64,000 nt of DNA from Desulfuromonadales bacterium (GTDB lineage: Bacteria; Desulfobacterota; Desulfuromonadia; Desulfuromonadales; JAGXHI01): positions 1 through 64,000 of the forward strand of contig JAGXHI010000038.1 of assembly GCA_024636295.1 (NCBI GenBank), read 5' to 3'. The notes below the pieces were generated by a model. That model did not search any database, was not told the DNA's origin, and worked only from the letters and a program-made list of their open reading frames with translations. Positions 19,701 through 28,242 of the stretch are shown here, piece by piece. Both the position numbers and the translations under genes were made by a program. Positions within the stretch are counted from its first letter, which is position 1. Every line of letters begins with the position of its first letter.

Positions 19701-21541
19701 AGGCACCGTCATTTCAGGAAACTGCCGATCTGACGATCAGCGAAGTGGCAGGGCTACTGGGAACGGTTACTTTCGGCTCCCAGCCACCAGGAGATCCGGC
19801 TAACATTCTTCTGGAAGTCACTGATCAACATCTTTTCGTCGCCGGAGTCGGGCAGGTTGAGAACACTACCATTACGGCTACGGTAACGGACGCCGAGGGG
19901 AATCCGATCAATGAGTCGGAATACAGCAATCCGGATCAGGACAATCTTCGGGTCAGTTTCATCACCAGCCCTCACGGTGGGGAATATTTGACGGGGACGA
20001 ATTGGGATGGGGTTGCAGTCACCGCAGGGGCCGACGAGCAGATGACCGTTCGCACCCGAGACGGTATCGCAACTCTCAACCTGCAGTCAGGGACCTTGCC
20101 AGGGGTAGTGGAAATACTCTTTGAAGCGCTCCTTGATGTTGATGGAAACGCAGTCATTCCGCCACAGGTGGTGGCGTCCCTGCCGCAGGTGACCATTGCC
20201 TCTGGATCGCCCCATACAATACGCCTGGCTTCGCCCTTCGCCAGCGTGGAGGACCTTGCAAATGGATTTTACCGGAGGCAGGGGACCGCGGTGGTCACCG
20301 ATCGGTACGGAAACAGTGTGCCGGACGGGACGATTATTAACCTGGGATTGATGGATTCCATCATTGCAGAAGGGACCGCAACCACGACTGAAGGTTCCGC
20401 CGAACTTAATGCCGTCGATGTATTCCTGGCTGACGACAATCCCGCGAATTTCCTGAATGCCTTTATCACGCGCAACAATACCGAGCGTTTCATTCAGAAG
20501 GATGATCGCGTTCTTCTTTTGAATGCGCAGGCGGGAGACAAGAGCCGGTTTGTGGCCCAGGGACTGACTGGAGCGACGGCCGACGATCTGCTGGTTCAGA
20601 CATTCTATAACAACAGTGGCGTAAACAGGGAATTCGTCGTCGGCGCAGCATTGCTCGGCGGCCATATCGCAGGGTTCACCGATGAAGGAGCCCTGCCACC
20701 AGGCCTTGGCGAGACCAAGGATGGCCTGGCGCCATTCCGAATCACGTATCCCGCCGATGAGACTACCATCCTAGTTGGATGCGGCAGCAATCTTGCGGCA
20801 CGTGACGTCAGACATCTGCCCCGCAACTCGGCCCGGGTCTATGTCACCGCCAGCTCGAGCGATCGTAGCGCTTCAACCATCAGCGAGGATTTCTGCTTCA
20901 CGGCTCTGGCGCCGGCCACATATTCAGCAACGCCCGCGGCTCTCAATCTGGGAGCAGGAACCTACTTTGTGGATATTTCCGTGGTGGACGCCACCAATAT
21001 CCCGCTCTCCTTCCTCGATATTCCCTATGCCGTGGGGTATGATTCCATCGGTCGCTTTGACGCCTGCGCCGACAGGGACCAGGCATTATATGTCGACGCC
21101 GCTTCCTGCGAAGGCGACGGCTTGATGTGGTACGGCGATGCCGGCAATGGCTTCTGTATCGATCCGTACATCAACGAGGAAGGCGCCTGCGGGGATGAAG
21201 CGGATCCCACTAATCCGTGGCGATGGTTGACCGAAATGATGAGTGATTTCGGTGTAGAGGTCTTTATCGGATATGAGGCGAGCCTGGACCCGGATGATGA
21301 CGGAGACCTGTTACCGGAGGACAATGATCCCGACGTGGATCGGGCCCAGGCGGTCCTGCTGGATACCGACGGTGACGGAACGGATGATTTCTATCATTAT
21401 CCCTATACTCTTTATCCTCCCACCGTGACCTACCCTGGCCATGCGACCGCGAAGGTGATCGTTTCCGGGGATTTCGTCCAGCAAGGCGATACGGCCACCA
21501 TCAACTTCGGCGGCGCGGAAGTCACTGTCACCATCCCCTGA
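13757..21541 (+). CDS. Giant surface lipoprotein with about 20 bacterial Ig-like (Big_1/invasin-type) domains
   Basis: 2594 residues. The signal peptide ends in the lipobox LTGC, so it is a lipoprotein; a Gly-rich linker with a run of Pro and Gly follows. Next come roughly 20 Ig-like domains of 95-105 residues, each with the V-T-D-x-x-G-N-P-V...V-x-F and G-x-A-x-V-x-Y-T-A-G signatures of intimin/invasin repeats. The central part alternates two domain types, A and B. Near residues 395-445 are three D-x-N-x-N/S-G calcium-loop-like motifs, and the C-terminus has D-P-D-D-D-G-D and D-T-D-G-D-G-T. The start is set at 13757 by GGAGGG and the signal peptide. A role in adhesion or the cell surface is likely; the ligand is unknown. 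Confidence 0.9.
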   Translation: MKKFSAIALIFFTAISFGLTGCGGGSGSDAPSGTLNPAPDPTPGGGGDGGGDGGTGGGGGTTDPTIGPPASIVLTHSLDGSVLSKGGQLTVTATITDSEGSYVANGTEVNFTASAGSITSSAITNGGKAEVVFNAGTSGGTIKITATTGVNLAASLSLQVATGEVASIVKESITPTTIGVKGSGNEEIASILFKVLDGNANPASDGTLVNFVISTPLNGGENLSVASAETAGGLVGVSLQSGTVSGTVKIKATIDGTNISTEASVTIASGLPDAEHISIAAEFLNMAGGVRFGLQDTITAFAGDRYGNVVPDGTPISFISECGTIGTSDGFTTSTNFGEATGVLQTSNPTTPNLSGPSGSGNPGFCQIVAYTPGRETFEDLNGNGIYDEGTDSCRTDLEEPYIDANDNGRWDPGETYIDANNSGTFDGPNGTCDDSSMIWTGMNVLMSDYSGPINLQPSSFGIEVGDSQTFTFDFKDLVGNALVAGSTVQVETTAGTLMGIEEYTQADTVGPGASLSFALYSDLNATDPELAQVTVTISPPAQPGPPHNNGAVVFEYAIGWINLPPASTGTQMVKEVQITLGAESLVADNLAGVTVRAQVIDVNDQPVGNSPVYFASTLGTISTDPVYTDANGYAQTTLTAGSSTGTATVSATAGGFSKTAELPFVAGPPDIVTITAAPNEVKPTGTSTITVTITDKNSNPVAGETVNFSIPAAQNSSGGTVEVSAETNSSGQAIVTYTAGNSVGADTVKAIAASNGESMTTSINVTTAAAALDTLELFAGSTSLAIGSQSVLLQATVKDTEGNPVPSQKVVFAATLGELSGTSETKSADAGAVLEALTNNDGIAKVYLFTGTSTGSATVTANASGLIDSETIAVLAGPPALVDVTAAPETIKPTGSSKITALVTDSFGNAVVGETLNFIVPAATSESGGSVGVSAVTNGSGQATVTYTAGDRVGTEVIKATAASNGISGTKSIVVTTTAAALDSIDLFVGSSSLAVGGSESVLLQATVKDTDGNPVPSQEVVFSVSLGLLSNSPTAAPAPGTQKITLSTNATGVAKAYLYAGTTTGAAGVTVNASGLIDTDNVAFIAGPPDTVIVTSAPNTVKPTGSTKITATVADINGNPVVGETVNFKIPVANNESAGTVEAAAVTNANGQAVVTYTAGNATGTDRVEATAGSNGQSGSVDILVSTLAADLDTIELFAGSTTLQVGGHYVLLRATIKDTEGNPVTSQPVDFSTTLGDLGADPAVPPGAGTSSTLSVNTDNNGVARVYLFSADDIGTANVRANASGLIDDVVINFIAGPPATVSVNAAPNVIKPTGSSRITATVTDSEGNPVVGEIVNFNVSTNTSNGSLSPASTITDANGQATVLYTAGDGTGTDTIKATASSNTRSGTVDIDVSTLAADLNSIELFAGSTILPVGGNQVLLRATIKDTEGNPVTSQPVDISTSLGSLAATPSGPGAGTSLTVNTDSNGVARAYLFSGDVTGTANVRANASGLIDDVTVQIVAGSPATVEVTASPEIIKPTGSSTVTATVLDSLGNWVVGETVVFNITSNSSGGSLGSVTAPTNASGQAKITYTAGAGLGIDTVSATTSSNTKTGTVDISVDPGTSGFLQSIQLTTGGQTIVADGSSEVLLRATVLDSDGNPAPSQTVSFKATAGTLSSGTGVTDQNGIAEVFLTAPPNLGTALVIATVGGINDSATVGFVAGEVASITLTSSPNTVGSGGQATLSAFVTDANDNPVAEESIQFYFADPADNISGGILETVFGTTDVNGRIRVVYTAGSNPGTDTVSVRATNGTLDSVNITVSDTVANIGSLDLMAVSEIITADGISTSLIQAIVLGTDGLPKAGITVDFATTQGVFQSTGDSDTSVPTDSNGIAAVELQSLVKPALAYITASTAGFNAQAQVRFVPGGPVEEYSSITANPSTIPADPGFSTTVTVFLADANNNAVEDGTLVTLRSTAGTILEPTASTTVSGRATFILQAPSFQETADLTISEVAGLLGTVTFGSQPPGDPANILLEVTDQHLFVAGVGQVENTTITATVTDAEGNPINESEYSNPDQDNLRVSFITSPHGGEYLTGTNWDGVAVTAGADEQMTVRTRDGIATLNLQSGTLPGVVEILFEALLDVDGNAVIPPQVVASLPQVTIASGSPHTIRLASPFASVEDLANGFYRRQGTAVVTDRYGNSVPDGTIINLGLMDSIIAEGTATTTEGSAELNAVDVFLADDNPANFLNAFITRNNTERFIQKDDRVLLLNAQAGDKSRFVAQGLTGATADDLLVQTFYNNSGVNREFVVGAALLGGHIAGFTDEGALPPGLGETKDGLAPFRITYPADETTILVGCGSNLAARDVRHLPRNSARVYVTASSSDRSASTISEDFCFTALAPATYSATPAALNLGAGTYFVDISVVDATNIPLSFLDIPYAVGYDSIGRFDACADRDQALYVDAASCEGDGLMWYGDAGNGFCIDPYINEEGACGDEADPTNPWRWLTEMMSDFGVEVFIGYEASLDPDDDGDLLPEDNDPDVDRAQAVLLDTDGDGTDDFYHYPYTLYPPTVTYPGHATAKVIVSGDFVQQGDTATINFGGAEVTVTIP
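15761..18890 (+). repeat. Tandem two-domain super-repeat (about 630 bp) within the Ig-like gene
   Basis: Type A domains (P-P-x-x-V-x-V-T-A-A-P...K-P-T-G-S-S) begin near 15761, 16391, 17024, 17656 and 18278, a period of about 622-633 bp. Between them lie type B domains (L-D-S-I-E-L-F-A-G-S-T...V-L-L-x-A-T-x-K-D-T-E-G-N-P-V). The unit A+B repeats five times, the last B being more divergent. DNA identity is high enough to see by eye but not perfect, which indicates amplification of a domain pair followed by divergence. Such arrays can change length by recombination. Confidence 0.85.
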
Positions 21542-21568
21542 TTCAGCAGGACAACGTGAACAAAAAAA

Positions 21569-21604
21569 GCAGCCACATATTATTATGTGGCTGCCTTTTT
21601 TTTT
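21569..21604. terminator. Bidirectional intrinsic terminator
   Basis: A perfect 11-bp stem, GCAGCCACATA with TATGTGGCTGC, and a TTAT loop. It is flanked by an A-tract on the left and a T-tract on the right. It can end the Ig-like gene on the plus strand and the betaine-transporter operon on the minus strand, whose stop is at 21629. Confidence 0.95.
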
Positions 21605-21628
21605 AAGTTGTTAAAAATTATGTGATGA

Positions 21629-22537
21629 TTATTCCCTCGAAAGCCACTCCTGCACCTTTTCCGGATTCTCCTTCACCCACCGGCGGGCGGTTTCAGCCGG
21701 ATCGGCGCCTTCTTCCCGGTTCCAGACCATGACCTGCTGCATCTCTTCCGGCGTCCACTGAAAACGGTCGAGGATGGCGTACGCTTCAGGCATATCCCCT
21801 TTGAGTCCCTTGCGGACGATGGTGTGGATCTCCTCTTCGCCGCCGTAGACGTTTTCGGGATCTTTCAGGTATTTCAGGTCCCATCGGGCGAATTTCCAGT
21901 GGGGAGTCCATCCGGTGACCGCAACCCATTTCTGGTTGCCGATGGCATCCGCCAGAACGGCTGTCATGGTGGCGCCGCTGCCCCCCATGAGTTCGAATTT
22001 CTCTTCCAGATTATATTTTTTTATGGCTGTTTCGGTTTTGGACATGATCCCGGCACCGGGATCGATTCCGATGATCTGGCCGTCGAACTTTTCGGCATGG
22101 GCGTTCAGTTCCCCGATGGAATCGATGGTGACATAACTCGGAACCACCAGGCCTATCCGGGTCCCGACCAGGTTGGCGCCGAGATCGACGACGTCCTGTT
22201 TCATTTTCTCAAGATAATGGCCATGGGTGGTGGGCAGCCAGGCCGCCACCATCCCGTCGGCGTCACCGCTGGAGATCGCCTGCCACATGATGGCGGCGCT
22301 GACAGGCGTGATTTCCACCTCATACCCGGCTTTCTCGAGAACGGTTTTTATGACATTGGTGCTTGCCACCTCGGAGGACCATTCCACGTACGTCAGTTCA
22401 AGCCGGCCTCCTTCGGCCTTTTTCTCGCTCGACGCGTCCTGGGGGGCCTCTTCGGATTTTTTATCGCAACCTGTCAGCATCAAAAATAAAATCGTCATTG
22501 CGACGAAAGATGTACGGATAAGAATATTTCTCATCAT
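21629..22537 (-). CDS. opuAC: Glycine-betaine-type ABC transporter substrate-binding lipoprotein
   Basis: 302 residues with a lipoprotein signal peptide (lipobox MLTGC), an acidic/Lys linker, then an OpuAC/ProX-type type II binding fold: LTYVEWSSEVASTNVIKTVLEKAGY, the A-A-W-L-P-T-T-H motif, and VTGWTPHWKFARWDLKYL near the ligand pocket. It delivers a quaternary amine (betaine, proline betaine or choline) to the permease encoded 18 bp upstream. It is the last gene of a porin-ATPase-permease-binding-protein operon. The exact substrate is not determined. Confidence 0.92.
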   Translation of the reverse strand: MMRNILIRTSFVAMTILFLMLTGCDKKSEEAPQDASSEKKAEGGRLELTYVEWSSEVASTNVIKTVLEKAGYEVEITPVSAAIMWQAISSGDADGMVAAWLPTTHGHYLEKMKQDVVDLGANLVGTRIGLVVPSYVTIDSIGELNAHAEKFDGQIIGIDPGAGIMSKTETAIKKYNLEEKFELMGGSGATMTAVLADAIGNQKWVAVTGWTPHWKFARWDLKYLKDPENVYGGEEEIHTIVRKGLKGDMPEAYAILDRFQWTPEEMQQVMVWNREEGADPAETARRWVKENPEKVQEWLSRE

Positions 22538-22555
22538 TTTCCTCCTTTTTTCAGG

Positions 22556-23398
22556 CTAGTGAAGTTTTCGCGAGGTTCCTATCTTCTGTGTAATTCGATC
22601 CAGCACGATGGCTACGATGACAACACCGATTCCCGCCTCAAAGCCCGCGCCCGGTTGAAAGCGCTGGATGGCTTTCCAGACCTCCCCACCCAGCCCTTTC
22701 GCTCCGATCATGGCGGCAATGACCACCATCGACAGCGAAAGCATGATCGTCTGATTGATGCCGGCCATAATGGTGGGGGAAGCCAGGGGAATCTGAAGTT
22801 TGGTGAGTTTCTGCCATCGGTTGGAGCCGAAGGCGTCCGCCGCCTCAATCAATTCCCCGGGCACCTGCTGGATCCCCAGGCAGGTAAGTCGAATAGCCGG
22901 CGGCATGGCGAAGATGACGGTGCTGAAGATCGCCGACACCTTGCCGAGACCGAAAAAGGGGATGGCCGGGATCAGGTAGACGAAAGCGGGCATGGTCTGC
23001 ATAAAATCCAGGATCGGCATGACCACACGATGGATTCCGTGGAACAGGGCCGCCAGAATTCCAACAGGAATGCCGATCGTCACGGCGATCAGGGTAGCGA
23101 TAAGAACCAGGGCGATGGTGGAAACGGTGGCTTCCCACAGGCCGAGATTCCAGATCAACAGAAATCCGAAAAGGGTGAAAATCGCTATTCGCCTGCTGCT
23201 TAACCGCCAGGCGATGCCGGCCAGGATCAGAATCATCAGCCAGGGGGGAAGAAAAAGCATGACCCCGTCCAACAGCTCGAGCCCGGCTTTGACGAATCCG
23301 GAAAAAGCTTTGGTGATGAAAGCAAAATTGTCGGTCAGAAAATCAAGAATCGATTCAATGGCCCCGCCGAGGGGTATTCTTGGTAAAGGCATATCCAT
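22556..23398 (-). CDS. opuAB: Glycine-betaine-type ABC transporter permease
   Basis: 280 residues with several hydrophobic helices (about 57-75, 85-120, 140-165, 205-235) and the permease EAA loop region, EAADAFGSNRWQKLTKLQIPLASPTIMAGINQ, recognisable at about 185-215. It forms the membrane channel with the ATPase encoded immediately upstream; the ATPase stop and this start share one base (TGATG), indicating tight coupling. The length fits the ProW/OpuAB group. Confidence 0.93.
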   Translation of the reverse strand: MDMPLPRIPLGGAIESILDFLTDNFAFITKAFSGFVKAGLELLDGVMLFLPPWLMILILAGIAWRLSSRRIAIFTLFGFLLIWNLGLWEATVSTIALVLIATLIAVTIGIPVGILAALFHGIHRVVMPILDFMQTMPAFVYLIPAIPFFGLGKVSAIFSTVIFAMPPAIRLTCLGIQQVPGELIEAADAFGSNRWQKLTKLQIPLASPTIMAGINQTIMLSLSMVVIAAMIGAKGLGGEVWKAIQRFQPGAGFEAGIGVVIVAIVLDRITQKIGTSRKLH

Positions 23399-24576
23399 CA
23401 GGCCCTCCTTTCCGCCAGGGCTGCGAGAAGAGCGCCGCGGATGACCAGACCGCAGAGCTGCTCGGACTCGTCAATAACGGCGACCGGAAAAGTCTCGAAG
23501 GCGAAAAGCTCGTTGATACCGGTATCCCGGTGAACCGAAGGGACGTCTTCGGTGATGATTGCAGCCAGGGACTTCTCATTTTCCCGCGCCAGTCGAGAGG
23601 CGTCCTCCGCGGATACTCTCCCGATGAGCTTGCGGTCGGAATCGACCACCAGAATGCTGGAGATGCCGACCTCCTTCATCTTGTGCAGAGCGGTCTTGGG
23701 ACCATCCTTCGGGTGGGTCACGCTGGAAGCCTTGTGCATCACGGCTCCGGCGGTGAGCACCTTGGATAGGTCGACATCTTCGACGAATTTTTCCACGTAT
23801 TCGGTGGCCGGGTTCGTCAGGATCTCCTCCGGTGTGCCCTGCTGAACGATCGATCCATCCTTCATGATGATGATCTTGTCGCCGAGCTTGAGGGCTTCGT
23901 CGAGGTCATGGGTGATGAAAATAATGGTTTTTTTGACCCGGCTCTGAAGGGCGAGGAGTTCATCCTGCATCTCGCGTCGGATGAGAGGGTCCAGGGCGCT
24001 GAAGGCTTCGTCCATCAGCAGTATGTCGGGATCGACGGCAAGCGCCCGGGCCAGTCCGACCCGCTGCTGCATGCCTCCGGAGAGTCGTTCGGGATAACTG
24101 TCCTCCCATCCGGCAAGGCCGACGAGCTCCAGAGCCTCCCGCGCCTTTTTTCCCCGAGTTGCCGGGTCGACCTTCTGAATCTCGAGACCGAATTCGGTAT
24201 TCTGCAAAACGGTCCGGTGAGGAAGAAGCGCAAACCGCTGAAAGACCATGCCGAACTTTTTCATTCTCAGAAGACGCAGATCCTCCCCAGGGAGGGTGGT
24301 CACGTCCATTCCGTCCACGAACACTTTGCCGGAAGTCGGTTCGATCAGACGGTTTATGCACCGCAGAAGAGTTGATTTTCCGCTGCCGGAAAGCCCCATG
24401 ATCACCAGGAGTTCACCTTGAACAATCTCAAAAGAGGCGTTGTTGACTCCCACCGCAAGGCGCGTCTCTTCCATGATCTTCTCTTTGCTCCAGCCCTGGT
24501 CGAGAAGCTGAACAGCCTTCTCCGGGTCCCGTCCGAAGATCTTGGAAATATTTTCCACTTTAATTTTTGGTTCCAT
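23398..24576 (-). CDS. opuAA: Glycine-betaine-type ABC transporter ATPase with CBS domains
   Basis: 392 residues from the ATG at 24576; a longer open frame exists upstream but reaches back into the porin gene. It has Walker A GLSGSGKST, the ABC signature LSGGMQQR and Walker B ILLMDEAFSALDP, followed by a tandem CBS pair (about 270-385: SSVTHPKDGPKTALHKM and EDVPSVHRDTGINELF). In OpuA the CBS module senses ionic strength and gates uptake under osmotic stress. It energises import through the permease encoded next. Confidence 0.94.
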   Translation of the reverse strand: MEPKIKVENISKIFGRDPEKAVQLLDQGWSKEKIMEETRLAVGVNNASFEIVQGELLVIMGLSGSGKSTLLRCINRLIEPTSGKVFVDGMDVTTLPGEDLRLLRMKKFGMVFQRFALLPHRTVLQNTEFGLEIQKVDPATRGKKAREALELVGLAGWEDSYPERLSGGMQQRVGLARALAVDPDILLMDEAFSALDPLIRREMQDELLALQSRVKKTIIFITHDLDEALKLGDKIIIMKDGSIVQQGTPEEILTNPATEYVEKFVEDVDLSKVLTAGAVMHKASSVTHPKDGPKTALHKMKEVGISSILVVDSDRKLIGRVSAEDASRLARENEKSLAAIITEDVPSVHRDTGINELFAFETFPVAVIDESEQLCGLVIRGALLAALAERRA

Positions 24577-24628
24577 ATCCAATCCGGATTCGGCCGGGGC
24601 GAAGTCGCCCCGGCATGAAATGCAATAA

Positions 24629-25894
24629 TCAGAAGTAATATCCGAAGTTGATGTTGAGCCTCGTGTTGCGGCCGTGGCTGGCATCTGTATCTCCGACCAT
24701 GTCGCCGCCCATGAAGATCATGTCCTCGGCGCTGATGACATCGATATAGGTGTAAATGGGTCCGGAAGCCACCATCATGCCGACCACGTTCTGCCAGATG
24801 GCGTCGAAACGATCCTCATCCGGCTCGATGACCGTGTTGTCGGAGTAGAAGGTGAGGCTGTCGATGGGGCCCCAGTTCACCGGGAGGTTGTAGGACAGGT
24901 TGGCGATGCCGATGCCGGCCTCGGCGGGCACACCCCAGGAGAAGCTGTAGGCGCCCATGGTGATGATGTCATCGTCGAATCCTGAGGGATTTTCGGGATC
25001 GTACTCGTACTTGGCATATTCAAGCTGAAGGTTCCATTGACCGTAGTTGCCGACCAGGTGGACGGCCCCGGCCCAGTGGTCTCCCTTGTCGGTGGTGGTG
25101 TTGTTGTAGAGCTGGCCCCATTGGCCCGACAGCCCAACTTCCGTATTGCCCAGGTCGCCATGATCGAACGTGTACGCCACTCGAGCGTTAACCTGGTTGG
25201 TTTCCTCGTTTCCGGCCGCCTGCGCGCCGGCATACCCACCATCGGCGTTGCTGATCACATCCACGGAATAGCGTCCGGCGTTCCCGGAGTCGCCCAGTTC
25301 GGCGTTTTTGTAAAACGCGAGGGCGAGATCCCAGGGGCCGCGTTCATAGAGCGCTTTGACGCCCAGGTCGTAATCGTCCTCCAGACCGACGTAATAGGCG
25401 CCGCTGAACCAGTAATTATGGGAGGCATAGGGCTGAATGCCGAAAGGCGCCTGCTGAATCCCGATCTGTCCCTGAAGATTTTCAGTGAAGTTGTAACCGA
25501 ACCAGCCATGGTGGGGCGTGTGAAAGTCGTATTGGGGGTAGAAACGGTATTCGGCCGAAAAAAGAAAATCACCGAGCGTTCCATCCATGTTCAGGCGAAA
25601 TGTGTCGAAAGCGAAATCGCCGCCTCTTTCATCATCGCCGTCGTCCCAGTCGAGATAGCTGTAGTTGACCCTGAAAGCGCCGCCGAAGGAGATCCCCCTC
25701 TCTTCTTCAGATACGTATTCCTCTGCGGCGACCCGCGGCCTGGTTTCTTGTTCCGTAAGACGTTTTTCCAAATCCTCAATCTGTTGCCTCAGGCTCTCCA
25801 GTTCAGTTTCGGAGGCCATAACGGGCGCCGATAAAATGAGAGCGACCATGAATATCATGGCAATTGAAATGAATGTTGCGGTTTTCTCCAGCAT
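24629..25894 (-). CDS. Outer-membrane porin heading the betaine transporter operon
   Basis: 421 residues: a signal peptide (cut after about VMASE), a short coiled coil (ETELESLRQQIEDLEKRL, about 28-48) of the kind that trimerises or contacts peptidoglycan, then a long beta-barrel rich in alternating aromatic/glycine strands, ending in Phe (NINFGYYF). Repeated W-D-L-A-L-A-F and N-V-Q-L-E-Y-like strands are typical of phosphate/carboxylate-type porins. It is 52 bp upstream of the ATPase start, so a dedicated outer-membrane pore appears to be coexpressed with the inner-membrane importer. A strong GGAGGAG site precedes the start. Confidence 0.85.
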   Translation of the reverse strand: MLEKTATFISIAMIFMVALILSAPVMASETELESLRQQIEDLEKRLTEQETRPRVAAEEYVSEEERGISFGGAFRVNYSYLDWDDGDDERGGDFAFDTFRLNMDGTLGDFLFSAEYRFYPQYDFHTPHHGWFGYNFTENLQGQIGIQQAPFGIQPYASHNYWFSGAYYVGLEDDYDLGVKALYERGPWDLALAFYKNAELGDSGNAGRYSVDVISNADGGYAGAQAAGNEETNQVNARVAYTFDHGDLGNTEVGLSGQWGQLYNNTTTDKGDHWAGAVHLVGNYGQWNLQLEYAKYEYDPENPSGFDDDIITMGAYSFSWGVPAEAGIGIANLSYNLPVNWGPIDSLTFYSDNTVIEPDEDRFDAIWQNVVGMMVASGPIYTYIDVISAEDMIFMGGDMVGDTDASHGRNTRLNINFGYYF

Positions 25895-25967
25895 TTCTCC
25901 TCCTTCTCATGAGTTCAAAGGATAAAAAGTCGTACCGCGCCCCTTGACGCCTCTGATTTCCCTCCAT

Positions 25968-26097
25968 CCGGCAAAGAATTGATTTGCCGGTTTCGGTTGA
26001 AAACCTCTGAATAGTCGTATGCCTTGCGGGATTGGTTTTCAGAGGCGGCAGGACCCTTCAGGCGCCATACCCTATAGTGAAAAAAAGGACATGTCAA
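25968..26097 (-). promoter_or_regulatory. Promoter and inverted repeat upstream of the porin/betaine operon
   Basis: On the minus strand, TTGACA (26092-26097) is followed after 15 bp by TATAGG (26071-26076), or after 17 bp by TAGGGT, giving a plausible sigma-70 promoter. Downstream in the leader is a perfect 8-bp inverted repeat, CCGGCAAA (25968-25975) with TTTGCCGG (25983-25990). It has no T-run, so an operator or leader hairpin is more likely than a terminator. The function is inferred from position. Confidence 0.5.
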
Positions 26098-26131
26098 ATC
26101 AGGCAAAATGGGAAGTGATGACTTGCGGGTG

Positions 26132-28129
26132 TCATTTTTTCTGCTGAAGCCGAACCTTGACCTTTTCGGAGATCGACTCGGGTGAAAACCCGAAATGCTC
26201 CATGAGATCGTCTCCGGGAGCACTGGCGCCGAAACTTGTCATTCCGACAACCGCTGAGCCGTCCCGGACGTAGCGTTCCCATCCGAAGGGGGAAGCCGCC
26301 TCCACGGCGACACGCATGGTGCAGGAAGGGGGGAGAACATGGTGTCGGTAATCCGTCGCCTGAGATTCAAAAAGTTCCCAGCAGGGCAGGGAGACCACCC
26401 GCGTACCGATCCCCTCCCGCTGCAGAATCTCCCGGGCCGCAAGGGCGGGATGAATCTCCGACCCGCTGGCGAGGAGGATGGCGTTTAATTCGCCCTCCTC
26501 CTTGGCGAGGATGTATCCGCCTCGCTGCAACCCTTCGGGGGGCGCGAATCTGTTGCGGTCAAGCACCGGCAGGTCCTGGCGGGTCAGAACGAGCGCGGTC
26601 GGTCCCTGGCGGTTCCGGATGGCCGCTTTCCATGCTTCGGCTGTTTCATTGGCATCGCAAGGGCGGATCACAGTCAGGTTGGGAACCGAACGCAGGCCGG
26701 TTAGCTGCTCCACCGGCTGGTGAGTGGGTCCATCCTCTCCCAGTCCGATCGAATCGTGAGTGAAAACATAGATGGGCCCGATCCCCATGAGGGCCGCGAG
26801 CCGCATGGGAGGGCGCATGTAGTCGGAGAAGATCAGGAACGTTGCACCGAAGGGGATCAGTCCCGGGGTGTGGACAAGACCGTTGAGCACGGCTCCCATG
26901 GCGTGCTCCCGCACGCCGAAATGGAAATTCCGGCCACTGTGCTCCGGAGTGAAGGAGGCTTCTCCCCGCAGCAGGGTATTCGTGGACGGAGCCAGATCGG
27001 CCGAGCCTCCCATCAGCAAAGGAAGCCTGGCGGCAAGGGCATTGAGAACGATGCCGCTCGCCTTGCGGGTGGCCAGCGGGCCGTCCGAAGACTCGAAGGC
27101 GGGAAGGTCCTGATCCCAACCGTCCGGCAGCCCCGTGATGCTCTGAAGCCAGGGCGTCAGAGAAGTGTCGGGAAGCTCTGCACGTTTTTCGAAGCGCTCT
27201 TTCCACTGAGTTTCAAGAACCTGTCCCCTGGTCGTCGCCTCGCTCATGTGCTCGCGGACTTCATTGGAAACCGCAAAATGATCATCCGGATCGCGCCCCA
27301 GCATCTCTTTTATGAGCCGAACCTCCGCCGCTCCGAGGGGAGAACCATGTGCGGCGGCGGTACCGCGTTTATTGGGCGACCCCTCGGCAATATGCGTGCG
27401 TGCGATGACCAGGGAAGGGCGGTCCCCTGACCCGGCACGTCTCAATACCTCATCCATTTCCTGCAGATTTTCTCCTTCGGCGCGCTCCACATTCCATCCG
27501 TAGGCTAGAAAGCGTGTGGCGACTTCCTCACTGAACGCTAGGCGCGTTTCTCCCTCGATGGTGATGTAGTTGTCGAGATAGATGCATATCAGATTTCCAA
27601 GCCGCAGGTGGCCGGCGAGAGAGGCCGCCTCCGCGGCAACCCCCTCCATCATGTCCCCGTCGGAGCAAAGCACATAGGTCCTGTAGCCAAAGAGCTCCCT
27701 GTCGACATGCTCCGCCAGATATCGGGCGCCAAGGGCCATTCCCACTCCAACCGCGAAACCCTGCCCCAGAGGTCCCGTGGTGGTCTCCACGCCGGGCGTT
27801 TCACCGTATTCGGGGTGTCCGGGAGTGCGGCTTCCGAGCTGTCGGAATCTTTTCAGATCCTCGATGGAGAGATCGTATCCGGTCAGATGCAGAATCCCGT
27901 ACAGCAGCATCGAAGCATGTCCGCAGGAAAGAATGAACCGGTCCCGGCCGGGCCATTCAGGATTTTCCGGGTTGTGCCGCAGGTGTCGTGTGAAAAGAAG
28001 ATAAGCGATCGGCGCCGCCTCCATGGGGGTTCCCGGGTGTCCCGAGGCGGCCTTTTCCACCGCATCCACCGCCAGCAGACGCAAGGTATCAATCGATTCT
28101 CCAGCCAGCCTAATGTCGATTTCCCTCAT
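26132..28129 (-). CDS. tkt: Transketolase
   Basis: 665 residues, the usual length. Transketolase moves two-carbon units in the pentose-phosphate pathway using thiamine diphosphate. Seen are the N-terminal [19 protein letters not shown], the ThDP signature beginning [20 protein letters not shown] and ending at Asn (DN), the pyrimidine-domain segment [20 protein letters not shown], and the C-terminal domain with ILLASGSE. It is transcribed alone on the minus strand, with the gamma-glutamylcyclotransferase gene divergent from it across 113 bp. Confidence 0.96.
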   Translation of the reverse strand: MREIDIRLAGESIDTLRLLAVDAVEKAASGHPGTPMEAAPIAYLLFTRHLRHNPENPEWPGRDRFILSCGHASMLLYGILHLTGYDLSIEDLKRFRQLGSRTPGHPEYGETPGVETTTGPLGQGFAVGVGMALGARYLAEHVDRELFGYRTYVLCSDGDMMEGVAAEAASLAGHLRLGNLICIYLDNYITIEGETRLAFSEEVATRFLAYGWNVERAEGENLQEMDEVLRRAGSGDRPSLVIARTHIAEGSPNKRGTAAAHGSPLGAAEVRLIKEMLGRDPDDHFAVSNEVREHMSEATTRGQVLETQWKERFEKRAELPDTSLTPWLQSITGLPDGWDQDLPAFESSDGPLATRKASGIVLNALAARLPLLMGGSADLAPSTNTLLRGEASFTPEHSGRNFHFGVREHAMGAVLNGLVHTPGLIPFGATFLIFSDYMRPPMRLAALMGIGPIYVFTHDSIGLGEDGPTHQPVEQLTGLRSVPNLTVIRPCDANETAEAWKAAIRNRQGPTALVLTRQDLPVLDRNRFAPPEGLQRGGYILAKEEGELNAILLASGSEIHPALAAREILQREGIGTRVVSLPCWELFESQATDYRHHVLPPSCTMRVAVEAASPFGWERYVRDGSAVVGMTSFGASAPGDDLMEHFGFSPESISEKVKVRLQQKK

Positions 28130-28242
28130 CCTGAGATTCTTCCTTCCGGGTCAAAAGACAATTTCATAATCTGAGTTAAGATTAAGTATATCGCATTCAT
28201 CCGGAAAAATCAGACGGCTCCCGGAGTGGGAAGGAGGACTCG

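Noticed and set aside
13757..21541. Internal repeats suggestive of a CRISPR array
   Set aside because: The repeats are protein-domain length with no short constant repeats and variable spacers of uniform size.
24577..24684. N-terminal extension of the betaine transporter ATPase
   Set aside because: It overlaps the porin coding end and the ABC domain begins directly after the ATG at 24576.
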